DNA of 64,000 nt, taken from contig NZ_JAHLPN010000006.1 of assembly GCF_018917935.1 (NCBI RefSeq), forward strand, positions 1 to 64,000, written 5' to 3'. The notes below the pieces were generated by a model, which worked only from the letters and a program-made list of their open reading frames with translations, was not told where the DNA came from and did no database searches. This DNA is from Kineothrix sp. MSJ-39. Its GTDB lineage: Bacteria > Bacillota > Clostridia > Lachnospirales > Lachnospiraceae. The translations under genes were made by a program, and so were the position numbers. Shown piece after piece: positions 25,951 to 34,640 of the stretch (position 1 is the first letter of the stretch; every line of letters begins with the position of its first letter).

Positions 25951-28074
25951 CTAATATCCTTTCTCCTGCGTGCTTTCCTCATATTCCAGATCTTTTTGCA
26001 CAAAATCAGGAAGTCCTTTTGCTTTTAAGACGCGGAATGACTGTATATTGCCGTCACCTGTATAGGTGCTGACATAAATATCCTCCATATAATCATTCTG
26101 TTCTTTCCACCAGATACCGAAATTTGACAGCTGGCAGTTCTTTATGATTTCTTCCATTTCCGCCCTGTCATCATAATTTTCCGTTTTCACATTCATATAA
26201 TCATCGTCTACATAATAAGTGATCTCGACACGATTTACCTCATCAAGCAGAGAGCGGTCAGATTCATAGTACCCTTTCTTTTCCAGGTAAGCAAGCGTCT
26301 TTTTGCAGAACGGATAAACCGCATAGCTGTCGCTCATCTGATCTGTGTAGTTTTTATCGGATGCAGTAAACGAAATCTGTCCAATCTCCACTTCATCCCG
26401 CAGGTTTGTATAAGAATAAGAAACATAATCCTGCTTCAGACATTCTATCAGATCCGTGATCTCATCTTCCCGCAGAGACTTTGTCCCGAATACATCTTCA
26501 AAATAGCACTGCTTTCTGTCATATCCCGCCATATAATCTTCGTCATAGATACGGAAAACCGCTCTTTTATAATCATCATTATCCAGCAGGCGGTTCATCA
26601 TGTCGCTCTGTGCTGCCATATCAATATAATAAGTGCGGTAATACTCTTTTCCGTTTTTCATACGATATAAAACAGTTGTGGCATCATACTGGTTATTGTA
26701 ATCCAGCAGTTCATTGTCTCCCGTCTGATGGAAATAGTCAGCCGCAGCAAACTGCAGTGCAACCTCTGTATCCTTCAGATACATCCGTCTGACCATTACC
26801 TTGATAAAATCCCCATAATAGGAAGAGCTGTCATTCTGCTGTGCGGACAACGCAATTGCCACGGTATCAATATCCGACTCCTTCGGTACACGGTCATCAA
26901 AACGCGTCAGGTCAAAGGCAAAGACAGAAAATATCAGTCCGGAGATCGCAATCCCCAGTCCCAGCTGCCACAGGTGATGAAATACAGCAGACAATCTCTG
27001 TTCCAGTATAATACTGACAATACAATGGGCAAGCAAAACACCCATAAAAATACCGATCCCTACAATATAGATTGATTTTCCGGAAAGATCCGATAAGATC
27101 CAGCCGAGTGTCAGTCCTGCCAGTACCATTGCCGTTATTTTAACAAGTGGTTTTAAAAAGCCAAATGCCATAGAATGTCCTGCTGCTTCCGCCGGTCTGT
27201 TGCGATACGCCAGATAAGCAAGCACTAACGCTATTACCGATAACAATAACATACCGCTTACACTGCCTCCCATCTGTCGAAGCAGGGAAGCAGCTGTTTT
27301 CTCTCCATCTACGGCAAATTTTCGAAGTCCCTGTAAAAAGATGGTCGCCACGCTGAAAACAGGACTCATGATCTCGTCACGCGAATACGTCGAAAAAGTA
27401 TGATAATATGCCAGACAATATCTGTACACCAGATTCCGGATCGCCCATTCGATCCCCAGAAATGCCAGAATACCGCAGACACCCGCAATATAATTACCGG
27501 TCAGGGCAACGGCCAGTATTGCCATATGATAAACTGCCAGGAAAAACAGCATGGCAAATATGGTTATCCCTGCAAAATAGCCGATCATTTTTCCCGTCAC
27601 AAGATGATAATACCCACCGATCAGCACCGATAGCAGGACACTGCACAGGTAAGGCAGTGCAAAATTCTTAAATCCGTTCAGATAGATACTGAAAAAGCGC
27701 ACACGGGAGCTGACAGGTTCGCTGTGGAATCTGTCTACCTTCCTGCGGTCATACAAATAAGAATATCCTTCCATGGCAGCAATCACAGCCGACAACACAA
27801 TCAGCAGAAGTGTTGTGAAGGAACTGTACATGACAGAATAGGATGACAGGCTGGAGACATTTCCGAATCCGATATTTGACATAAGCAGATTTCTCGCGCT
27901 GTCTCTGAAAATATCCACCGCATTCGTTCCATAATCTCTTTGCAGGCTGCTGCACATAGCCAGAAAGCGGATTGGCATCCATATAAAGAAAGCAAAACTG
28001 TTGCCGATCCAGAGCCACCTTCTGCGTCTGGCATTTTCTTTTGTTCTAGCCCATAACGAGTTTCCGGATGTCAT
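25951..28074 (-). CDS. ABC transporter permease with large C-terminal extracytoplasmic domain
   Basis: 707 aa. The N-terminal half (about 25-390) contains some eight to nine hydrophobic segments (for example FTTLLLIVLSAVIAAMEGYSY, FALPYLCSVLLSVLIGG, MLLLSVIALVLAYLAY, LGIAISGLIFSVFAFDL). From about 395 to the end is a hydrophilic Tyr/Asp-rich domain predicted to be outside the cell, as in YtrC/D-type and DUF6449 permeases. It partners the ATPase upstream, whose last 29 bp overlap its start. The ATG at 28074 follows CGGAGGTGGCAGGAT; an earlier in-frame ATG (28095) is possible. In Bacillus, ytr operons respond to cell-wall antibiotics; the substrate here is unknown. Confidence 0.85.
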   Translation of the reverse strand: MTSGNSLWARTKENARRRRWLWIGNSFAFFIWMPIRFLAMCSSLQRDYGTNAVDIFRDSARNLLMSNIGFGNVSSLSSYSVMYSSFTTLLLIVLSAVIAAMEGYSYLYDRRKVDRFHSEPVSSRVRFFSIYLNGFKNFALPYLCSVLLSVLIGGYYHLVTGKMIGYFAGITIFAMLFFLAVYHMAILAVALTGNYIAGVCGILAFLGIEWAIRNLVYRYCLAYYHTFSTYSRDEIMSPVFSVATIFLQGLRKFAVDGEKTAASLLRQMGGSVSGMLLLSVIALVLAYLAYRNRPAEAAGHSMAFGFLKPLVKITAMVLAGLTLGWILSDLSGKSIYIVGIGIFMGVLLAHCIVSIILEQRLSAVFHHLWQLGLGIAISGLIFSVFAFDLTRFDDRVPKESDIDTVAIALSAQQNDSSSYYGDFIKVMVRRMYLKDTEVALQFAAADYFHQTGDNELLDYNNQYDATTVLYRMKNGKEYYRTYYIDMAAQSDMMNRLLDNDDYKRAVFRIYDEDYMAGYDRKQCYFEDVFGTKSLREDEITDLIECLKQDYVSYSYTNLRDEVEIGQISFTASDKNYTDQMSDSYAVYPFCKKTLAYLEKKGYYESDRSLLDEVNRVEITYYVDDDYMNVKTENYDDRAEMEEIIKNCQLSNFGIWWKEQNDYMEDIYVSTYTGDGNIQSFRVLKAKGLPDFVQKDLEYEESTQEKGY

Positions 28075-28951
28075 ATCCTGCCACCTCCGTTTCACTGATA
28101 AAGATTTCCTCTAAAGATAACGGCAGTACTTCAAAAAAGACCGTACTGACCTGTGAAAAATGCGCTATGATCTCCGCTTTTTTGCCGCGTATCGTCAGTG
28201 TATACAAAGAACCTCTCTTTTCCTTCTGCACAATATCAAGATTCTGCATACCGATCAGAGCATCTGTTTCTGTCTGAAACACACACTGTACCTTCTGGAT
28301 ATTGCATTTCATATCCTGCAGATCTTTGGAAAGGAGCACACCTCCTCTATGCAAAAGACCGACATGATCGCAGATATCTTCCAGCTCACGCAGATTATGG
28401 GAGGCGATCACGCAGGTCAGCCCCCTCTCTTCCATCTGGCTTGCGATCATACTTTTTACACTCTGGCGCATGACCGGATCAAGCCCATCAAATGTTTCAT
28501 CACAGATCAGGTATTTGGTCTGCGTACAGATAGACAATAACATGATCAGCTGCTTTTTCATTCCTTTTGAAAAAGTCGCGATCCTTCTTGTTTTTTCCAG
28601 ACCAAATTTATCAAGCCACTCATAAAACTGTACCATTTCAAATGCCGGATAAATACTGGCATAATACTGTGCCATTATCGCAGGAGTGGCACTTGAAAAG
28701 AAGTACGGCTCATCCGGTATAAAAGTAATACGTTCCTTCCTGCCCACGTTATGGTAAATGGGTTCTTCATCTACCAGTGCTTCTCCCGCATCCGGTTTCA
28801 TGACACCGGTCATAATACGCAGTGTCGTACTTTTTCCTGCTCCGTTTGTTCCGATCAGTCCGAAAACCTGACCTTCCTTTATCGTCACACTGACATCATC
28901 CACAGCCTTACAGCCGTCAAACGACTTCGTGATGTGCTTAATCTCTATCAT
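28046..28951 (-). CDS. ABC transporter ATP-binding protein (YtrB-like)
   Basis: 301 aa. Walker A GTNGAGKST (about 38-46), Q-loop region before FIPDEPYFF, signature-like TFSKGMKKQL (instead of LSGGQ), Walker B KYLICDETFDGLDP, and the switch His in IASHNL. The C-terminal 80 residues are an extension common in antibiotic-type exporters. The start at 28951 has GGAGGAAGAAA upstream and overlaps the end of the GntR gene by 14 bp; the longer frame adds an unlikely Cys-rich leader. It energises the permease encoded next. Confidence 0.94.
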   Translation of the reverse strand: MIEIKHITKSFDGCKAVDDVSVTIKEGQVFGLIGTNGAGKSTTLRIMTGVMKPDAGEALVDEEPIYHNVGRKERITFIPDEPYFFSSATPAIMAQYYASIYPAFEMVQFYEWLDKFGLEKTRRIATFSKGMKKQLIMLLSICTQTKYLICDETFDGLDPVMRQSVKSMIASQMEERGLTCVIASHNLRELEDICDHVGLLHRGGVLLSKDLQDMKCNIQKVQCVFQTETDALIGMQNLDIVQKEKRGSLYTLTIRGKKAEIIAHFSQVSTVFFEVLPLSLEEIFISETEVAGYDIRKLVMG

Positions 28952-29315
28952 TTTCTTCCTCCACGCACTGACGCAGCAGTTCTTTGATTTCTTCACTGGT
29001 CAGCCCCATCTGCTTTGCTTCCCGGATTATCTTCTGGCAACGCTCGGTAAACTGTTTCCGCTTCATCGTTGGAATTTCTTCATTGTGCGCCACAAAATTC
29101 CCTCTCCCCTTGACAACATACACGAGCTTTTCCTGCTCCAATAAACTGTATGCTCTCTGAATTGTATTTGGATTGATCGATAACTCCATGGCAAGCGAAC
29201 GGACAGAAGGAAGCTGTTCTCCTTCTTTTAACGCCTCTGTCATGATCAACGTACGAATGCGCCTGTATACCTGTTCATAGATTGGGCTGGCATCCTGACT
29301 GTCAACTAAAATCAT
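28938..29315 (-). CDS. GntR-family repressor, YtrA subfamily
   Basis: 125 aa. A GntR winged helix (about 10-78: SPIYEQVYRRIRTLIM, LPSVRSLAMELSINPNTIQRAY, GRGNFVA) with only a short helical C-terminal tail, the hallmark of the YtrA subgroup. These proteins repress linked ABC transporter operons. It is the first gene of the operon GntR-ATPase-permease, and a 25-bp inverted repeat (29335-29359) just downstream of its -10 box is the probable site of autorepression (inference). Confidence 0.92.
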   Translation of the reverse strand: MILVDSQDASPIYEQVYRRIRTLIMTEALKEGEQLPSVRSLAMELSINPNTIQRAYSLLEQEKLVYVVKGRGNFVAHNEEIPTMKRKQFTERCQKIIREAKQMGLTSEEIKELLRQCVEEENDRD

Positions 29316-29334
29316 ATAGTCTCCTCCAAATGCA

Positions 29335-29359
29335 AGTGTACTAATTCCACTAATACACT
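29335..29359. promoter_or_regulatory. Probable GntR operator
   Basis: Imperfect inverted repeat with 11-bp arms (AGTGTACTAAT and ACTAATACACT; 9 of 11 positions match) around a 3-bp centre. It lies between the -10 box and the start codon of the GntR gene, so a bound repressor would block transcription initiation. Confidence 0.7.
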
Positions 29360-29360
29360 C

Positions 29361-29389
29361 AGCATAACATCTGCACTCCGGTGCGTCAA
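29361..29389 (-). promoter_or_regulatory. Promoter of the GntR-ABC operon
   Basis: Minus-strand TTGACG, 17-bp spacer, TATGCT, directly followed by the inverted repeat at 29335-29359. The start codon lies 45 bp downstream. Confidence 0.75.
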
Positions 29390-29417
29390 TATATGAATCC
29401 CGGAATGTGCTGCCACA

Positions 29418-29494
29418 TAAAAAACAGCTCCTGCATTCTGCTCTGCCACGCGCTGCCTATGCAGTGGATGACAGTAAACAGAATACAAGAGCTG
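29418..29494 (-). terminator. Terminator after argJ, long-loop type
   Basis: The arms CAGCTC.TG.ATTCTG (29479-29494 and 29425-29440) pair with one or two mismatches, enclosing about 38 nt with its own smaller GC-rich hairpin, and are followed on the minus strand by TTTTTTATG. It ends the argJ transcript. Confidence 0.7.
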
Positions 29495-29530
29495 ATGTAC
29501 GTTCTATAGCATAGATGTATGCTGCATATA

Positions 29531-30775
29531 TCAGGAGCGGTAGTCGCCGTTGATCTTGACGTAATCATACGTCAGGTCACAGCCCCAGGCTGTTGCTTTT
29601 GCATCGCCGTCATGCAGATTGACCAGAATCCGGATCGTGTCCGCATGCAGTACTTCCTTGGCAAATTCCTCTGAAAACGGAATACCGGAACCGTTTCTGC
29701 AGACCGCAAGCACACCTTTTTCAGATGCCAGATCCACATCGACCTTCTCGATCGGGAAATCCGCTTTTGCATAACCGATCGCGCATAGCACACGTCCCCA
29801 GTTAGCATCCTCTCCGAACATCGCACATTTGAACAGCGGAGAACAGATCACACTCTTTGCTACGATGATGGCAGTATCCAGATCTTTTGCTTCAGAAACG
29901 GTACATTCCAGCAGCTTGCTCGCACCTTCGCCGTCTGCTGCCAGCATTCTCGTCATATTCATAAGAACCAGATACAGTGCTTCATAAAACTGCTGGTATG
30001 CTGCTCCTTCTTCTGTGAGCATGGCATTTCCTGCCTGTCCGTTCGCCAGCACACAGACCATATCATTGGTAGAAGTATCTCCGTCCACGCTCAGACAGTT
30101 ATAGGTAACTTTCACGATCTCGGAAAGTGCTTTCTGCACAAGCTGCGGAGCAACATTTACATCCGTTGTGACAAAATTCAGTGTTGTCGCCATATTCGGA
30201 TGGATCATACCGCTTCCCTTTGCCATACCGCCGACATGGCAGGTCTTTCCGTCTACTTCAAAAGAAACAGCAACTTCCTTTTTAACGGTGTCTGTTGTCA
30301 TGATGGCTGTTGCTGCTTTTTCATTACCATCTGCAGTCAATCCTTTTGCAAGTTCCTCTATATGTGCCTCAATTGGCTCGATCGGCAGGATCTGTCCGAT
30401 CACACCGGTAGATGCCACAATGACTTCCTCCGGTCTGATTCCAAGCTGCATAGCTGCGAGCTGACACATTTTTTCTGCTTTTTCTTCTCCGTCTGCGTTA
30501 CAGGTATTGGCATTTTTGGAGTTAGCGATCACTGCCTTTGCCTTTCCACCTGTTTTTGCCAGATGCTCCTTTGTTACCAGGATGGGAGCACCCTTTACTT
30601 TGTTCTGCGTATAGACCGCTGCTGCGCTGCACTCCGTTTCGCTCATGATCAGACAGAGATCATTTTTATTCCGGTCACTGTTCAGTCCACAGTTCAGACC
30701 GTTTGCCAGAAACCCTTTTGCCGCACATACGCCGCCTTCCGTAAAAGTAAAACCTTCTTTTCCAATCAGTTCCAT
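29531..30775 (-). CDS. argJ: Glutamate N-acetyltransferase / amino-acid acetyltransferase ArgJ
   Basis: 414 aa. Moves the acetyl group from N-acetylornithine to glutamate in the cyclic arginine pathway, and may also use acetyl-CoA (bifunctional forms). It self-cleaves at the conserved Ala-Thr in KGSGMIHPNMATTLNF, where Thr becomes the nucleophile. Other conserved parts are AAVYTQNKVKGAP, NSKNANTCNADG and GEDANWGRVLCA. The start MELIGKEGFTF fits homologues, though its AGGAAA site is about 11 bp away; two further upstream ATGs are possible. No argB, argC or argD lies nearby, so argJ is an orphan here. Confidence 0.94.
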   Translation of the reverse strand: MELIGKEGFTFTEGGVCAAKGFLANGLNCGLNSDRNKNDLCLIMSETECSAAAVYTQNKVKGAPILVTKEHLAKTGGKAKAVIANSKNANTCNADGEEKAEKMCQLAAMQLGIRPEEVIVASTGVIGQILPIEPIEAHIEELAKGLTADGNEKAATAIMTTDTVKKEVAVSFEVDGKTCHVGGMAKGSGMIHPNMATTLNFVTTDVNVAPQLVQKALSEIVKVTYNCLSVDGDTSTNDMVCVLANGQAGNAMLTEEGAAYQQFYEALYLVLMNMTRMLAADGEGASKLLECTVSEAKDLDTAIIVAKSVICSPLFKCAMFGEDANWGRVLCAIGYAKADFPIEKVDVDLASEKGVLAVCRNGSGIPFSEEFAKEVLHADTIRILVNLHDGDAKATAWGCDLTYDYVKINGDYRS

Positions 30776-30824
30776 TTTTGTATCTTTCCTTTTCATTTCT
30801 ATCATTTTATCTGACAGTTTTCTT

Positions 30825-32810
30825 TCAATCTCCGTAGGTAAACACCTCTGTACTGCTCAGCTGTGCACTGACATCGGTAAGCTGCGCCACATAGACCTCT
30901 TCGCCGCCTTCAAGCTCCTTATCTGATACCATCAGTGTATTCTCATTTAAAAATACCGTATCCTGCTTCTTTCCGTCAATAAAGACAAAGCTGCTTTCCG
31001 TAAAGTTTTTGCCCATGACATAGACAGAACCGCCGACAGAAGAAACATCTGTGATCTGGATCGGATCAAAGCCCATCTGCAGATCTGACGGTTCATATGG
31101 TGAAACACCGTCATAAACCTCTTTCTCTCCATACAGCATATCATATTGGAGTATTTTCAGATTTGGTTTGTAGTTGTCATAGTTATGGTACATCTGATGA
31201 AATTTCGTAAGCAGTCCGTTATTCATGCCAAGCAGCTTCAGCACATGGGCGGAAAGCTGATAGGCATACAGATTCTCATTTTTTCGGGACAGCTCATAAT
31301 CTTCCTGCATTTTCTTATTGGACCAGATCACATATTCCGTCTGAAACAGGTTTCCGCTTGCCAGTTCATCTTCCGTAATATCCAGATTCGGCAGGTGATC
31401 ACCGTACAAAACAAGCACAACCGGCTCCTCAAAGGCATTCAGTGTTGCGATCAGCGAACCGAGGAATGCATCCGTCTCATGACACTGGTTCACGTAGTAG
31501 GTAAATGCATTCTGCCGTTCTTCATCCTCCGGTGCAAAACCGCTTACTTTGATATGCTGTTCCTCCGTAAGCTCGGTTGGATATTTGCCATGATCCTGTA
31601 CCGTGATCGTATAGATCAGATCCTGCTCAGGTGTCGTTTTCAATATATGCTGGATCTGTTCCGTCAAAACTTTATCCTTTGCCCATCCGATCGGATTGTA
31701 GGACAGATTTTTCATATACTCGGAAGAAACAAAGTAATCAAAACCCAGATTTGCAAATACCTTATTTCTGCTGTAAAAAGAGCCTGTATTGTTGTGGAGC
31801 ACTCCGGTCCGGTAACCCAGCTCTTTCAGATTGTACGCCATGGATTCACACGTTTCATCCTGCAGAACCGTTTTATAGGGATATTCTCCGGCGCCGAAAT
31901 AATCCATCGACATTCCGGTCAGTATCTCAAATTCTGTATTGGCTGTTCCGGCTCCGACACTCGGCACTTTTAAAAATCCGCCGGGACAGTTTTTCCGTAA
32001 GCTGCTGTAAACCGGTGTCGGTTCTTCCGAATACGTGACGCCCTGCATACGATTCAGATCCATAAAAGATTCCAGCTGTATAAAAATGATATTGGGCTTT
32101 TCTTCTACTTCATTGGTCTGCTGTTTTTTCATATCTTCTAAGATATTGTCCACAGTCTCTTCATTATAGGTATCCGGTTTGGAAATACCACGGTCAAACA
32201 GGCTTCTGGTAAAGCAATAGACAAATCCGTTATCCGCATACGCATCCGGCAGATTTGCGAACTCCGTCTGCAGCCAGCCCTTTGCATCCCCGATATGGAT
32301 CATCAGAATGACCGCCAAAATAGAGATCACTGCATTACAGGCTGCAAAAAGCGGATGATATGCCTGCTTTTTCATACGGATCCCCAGATAAATAAGCCCC
32401 GCTATGACCACCAGCACTAAAAGTACCAGCAAAATGATCTGCCATACCGTCAGATAAATGCCCATGATCTCAAATACAGAAGTCAGAAGCGCAATATCTG
32501 TTGCTGCCAGCGGTGTGATACGGAAACAGAGTAAAATGGAATTGGTCACCGCCAATCCGATAATGATTACCGTAATACACAGCCATACAAAATTCCGCTT
32601 TGGCGCAAGCAGTGCCAGTGCATAAAAAGCAGTCAGCACAGCAGCACTGAACAAAGTCAGAAACGGATGGTTCCATACAAAACGGATCCCGTCTGTCAGA
32701 GAATGCCTTGCCAGCACTTCAATCACCAGGATCAGCAGAACCGAGATCAGATAATTATTTATCATGTAGCTTCTGATAGCCTTCAGAGTTTCTTTTGTCT
32801 TTTGCTTCAT
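30825..32810 (-). CDS. LtaS-type phosphoglycerol transferase with C-terminal IPT/TIG-like domain
   Basis: 661 aa. Five membrane helices (about 13-200) are followed by an extracellular sulfatase-fold domain (about 240-560). Catalytic Thr is in VGAGTANTEFE, and metal ligands are in PNIIFIQLESF and LYGDHLPNLD. The family makes polyglycerol-phosphate (lipoteichoic acid) or related glycerol-phosphate surface polymers from phosphatidylglycerol. Unusually, residues about 585-661 add a beta-strand module (QITDVSSVGGSVYVMGKNFT, VFIDGKKQDTVFLN) that looks like an IPT/TIG Ig-like domain. The start has GAAGGTGCAAC before it. It lies 20 bp upstream of the longer argJ frame on the same strand. Confidence 0.9.
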   Translation of the reverse strand: MKQKTKETLKAIRSYMINNYLISVLLILVIEVLARHSLTDGIRFVWNHPFLTLFSAAVLTAFYALALLAPKRNFVWLCITVIIIGLAVTNSILLCFRITPLAATDIALLTSVFEIMGIYLTVWQIILLVLLVLVVIAGLIYLGIRMKKQAYHPLFAACNAVISILAVILMIHIGDAKGWLQTEFANLPDAYADNGFVYCFTRSLFDRGISKPDTYNEETVDNILEDMKKQQTNEVEEKPNIIFIQLESFMDLNRMQGVTYSEEPTPVYSSLRKNCPGGFLKVPSVGAGTANTEFEILTGMSMDYFGAGEYPYKTVLQDETCESMAYNLKELGYRTGVLHNNTGSFYSRNKVFANLGFDYFVSSEYMKNLSYNPIGWAKDKVLTEQIQHILKTTPEQDLIYTITVQDHGKYPTELTEEQHIKVSGFAPEDEERQNAFTYYVNQCHETDAFLGSLIATLNAFEEPVVLVLYGDHLPNLDITEDELASGNLFQTEYVIWSNKKMQEDYELSRKNENLYAYQLSAHVLKLLGMNNGLLTKFHQMYHNYDNYKPNLKILQYDMLYGEKEVYDGVSPYEPSDLQMGFDPIQITDVSSVGGSVYVMGKNFTESSFVFIDGKKQDTVFLNENTLMVSDKELEGGEEVYVAQLTDVSAQLSSTEVFTYGD

Positions 32811-32848
32811 GTTGCACCTTCCGGATCATCTTCCCTATTTCTGTATTC

Positions 32849-32876
32849 ATTATAACGATTTTACTCTATTTTGCAA
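32849..32876 (-). promoter_or_regulatory. Promoter of the LtaS-like gene
   Basis: Minus-strand TTGCAA, 16-bp spacer, perfect TATAAT, 39 bp upstream of the start codon. A cluster of palindromic octamers lies immediately upstream of the -35 box. Confidence 0.7.
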
Positions 32877-32879
32877 GCT

Positions 32880-32912
32880 GATGCATGCTACATCATGCAT
32901 CAAAGATGCATG
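32880..32912. promoter_or_regulatory. Three alternating 8-bp palindromic elements upstream of the LtaS-like promoter
   Basis: GATGCATG at 32880-32887, CATGCATC at 32894-32901 and GATGCATG at 32905-32912. Neighbouring copies are inverted relative to each other, so any two form an inverted repeat. They start 4 bp upstream of the -35 box of the LtaS-like gene and are a candidate activator or repressor site. Confidence 0.55.
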
Positions 32913-32921
32913 ACATTATAA

Positions 32922-32961
32922 AAAAAGGATTTCTTCCGTTTTCCCGGAAGAAATCCTTTTT
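32922..32961 (-). terminator. Terminator after htrA (bidirectional-looking)
   Basis: 17-bp perfect stem (32922-32938 with 32945-32961) that includes A and T runs on both sides, so it can act in either direction. The gene it serves is htrA, ending at 33022. Confidence 0.85.
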
Positions 32962-33021
32962 CGCATTCCTATATTTCATTCCCTATTACAGGCTTCTTTC
33001 ACATCTGCTCTGGTCTTTCCC

Positions 33022-34542
33022 TTAATTTCCAAAGAACTGATCAAAAAAGTCCTGCATTTTTCCGTAATACTGGCTCTCATCCTGCTGCTGATCTTCTGAC
33101 TCATCTGCATTCGGATCCGGAACGGTCAGCCCGTCTTTTGGATTACCGCTCTGGCTGTTCTGGCTGTCTGTACTGTTTTTCTGCTGTGCATTCTGTTTTG
33201 CAGCTGCTTCACTCTTTGCCAGTGTAACACTTACCGTATGTTCTTCATATTCACCGTTATTGGCACGCATATAAACAACATCTACAGTCTCGCCTTCTTT
33301 GTAGTAGGCAATCGTGCTTTTCAGTTCGGATGCACTTGAAATGGAGAGTCCGTCAAATTTTGTAATGATATCGCCCTGTTTGATACCAGCCTTTGCTGCT
33401 GCACCGTTTTCCTCTACTGCTGCCAGATAAGCACCGGATGGAATTCCGTAGTAAGAAGACGCTTCCTCTGATACATCCTGTACAGATACGCCAAGATAAC
33501 CTGCTTCATCTTCGGAAACAACCTCTCTTGTTTCTCTTGTCATCAGATTGTCCAGAATCGGCTGTGCGGTTGCTACCGGGATCGCATATCCCATACCTTC
33601 TACTTCTGCGGATGCATATTTAGCGGAGTTGATACCAATCAGTTCACCTTTCATATTTAATAAGGCGCCGCCACTGTTACCAGGGTTGATCGCTGCATCT
33701 GTCTGGATCAGCTTAGATGTCACATTATCGATCGTTACTTCTCTGTCCAAAGCGGAAACAATACCTGTTGTAACACTCTGTCCGTAACCAAGTGCGTTAC
33801 CGATGGCTACTACCTGATCTCCTACCTGAACGGAAGAAGAATCACCGATCGTTGCGATCTTGATATTGGAAAGGATATCATCACTGATATCGGATAATGC
33901 TACGGATACGATCGCAAGGTCATTGGAAGAATCTGTTCCTTTTACCTTTGCCGCTACAACGGAATCCTCTGAATCATCAAAGCAGACGGAAACTTCTTCC
34001 GCACCGCTGACTACGTGGTTGTTGGTTGCAATAAGCAGCTCTGTATCATTCTTTCCTACAATAATACCGGAACCTGCGCCTTCACTTTCTCTCTGCTGTG
34101 TACCGAACATGCTTCTGACTTCTTCAATGCCCTTTGTGGTGATCGCTACGATGGAAGGCATACAGTTTTTGGCAATGTCGGATACGGAATAACCTGTACC
34201 TGCCTGTGAAACAGTCTGTGCTGTGCCTGTCGTTGTATTCGGGATATCTGTCTGGCTCTTATCTGCAGCAGCTTCTGTCGTTTCTTCTGTATCTGCTGTT
34301 GCACTTGCTACCGTTTCCTGCTGCGCCGGTTTTAAAAATGTTCTGTTACCGACTGCTACCACACCACAGAAGATCAGTGCTGCACAAAGCCCGAATACCA
34401 GACCGTTTAATGCACTTCTGCCGGTTCCTTTTCCCGGTTTCTTTTCTTTTTTATGTTTTTTCTTACCATTGTCATCCGGCATTGGGATTTCCGGATTTCT
34501 TTCTACATATGTTAAATCCTGATTCAAATCATTGTCATACAT
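33022..34542 (-). CDS. htrA: HtrA/DegP-family serine protease with PDZ domain
   Basis: 506 aa. A basic cytoplasmic N-terminus, one membrane helix (about 47-66), a low-complexity Thr/Ala/Gln linker, a trypsin-like domain (about 120-320) and a PDZ domain (about 345-440), then a Gln/Asp/Ser-rich tail. The catalytic triad is visible: His in ATNNHVVSG, Asp in SSNDLAIVSV, Ser in INPGNSGGALL. It degrades or refolds damaged exported proteins at the membrane surface. The start has AGAGAGGTAAGAATT upstream. Monocistronic by appearance, with a strong terminator. Confidence 0.95.
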   Translation of the reverse strand: MYDNDLNQDLTYVERNPEIPMPDDNGKKKHKKEKKPGKGTGRSALNGLVFGLCAALIFCGVVAVGNRTFLKPAQQETVASATADTEETTEAAADKSQTDIPNTTTGTAQTVSQAGTGYSVSDIAKNCMPSIVAITTKGIEEVRSMFGTQQRESEGAGSGIIVGKNDTELLIATNNHVVSGAEEVSVCFDDSEDSVVAAKVKGTDSSNDLAIVSVALSDISDDILSNIKIATIGDSSSVQVGDQVVAIGNALGYGQSVTTGIVSALDREVTIDNVTSKLIQTDAAINPGNSGGALLNMKGELIGINSAKYASAEVEGMGYAIPVATAQPILDNLMTRETREVVSEDEAGYLGVSVQDVSEEASSYYGIPSGAYLAAVEENGAAAKAGIKQGDIITKFDGLSISSASELKSTIAYYKEGETVDVVYMRANNGEYEEHTVSVTLAKSEAAAKQNAQQKNSTDSQNSQSGNPKDGLTVPDPNADESEDQQQDESQYYGKMQDFFDQFFGN

Positions 34543-34640
34543 AATTCTTACCTCTCTTCCTCAAAGTTGTCTTTTTACAACTATCTGTGTTTTCCCTTTC
34601 TTTTGCATACAGGATATGGGAAATTTGTTATAGAAATTTG

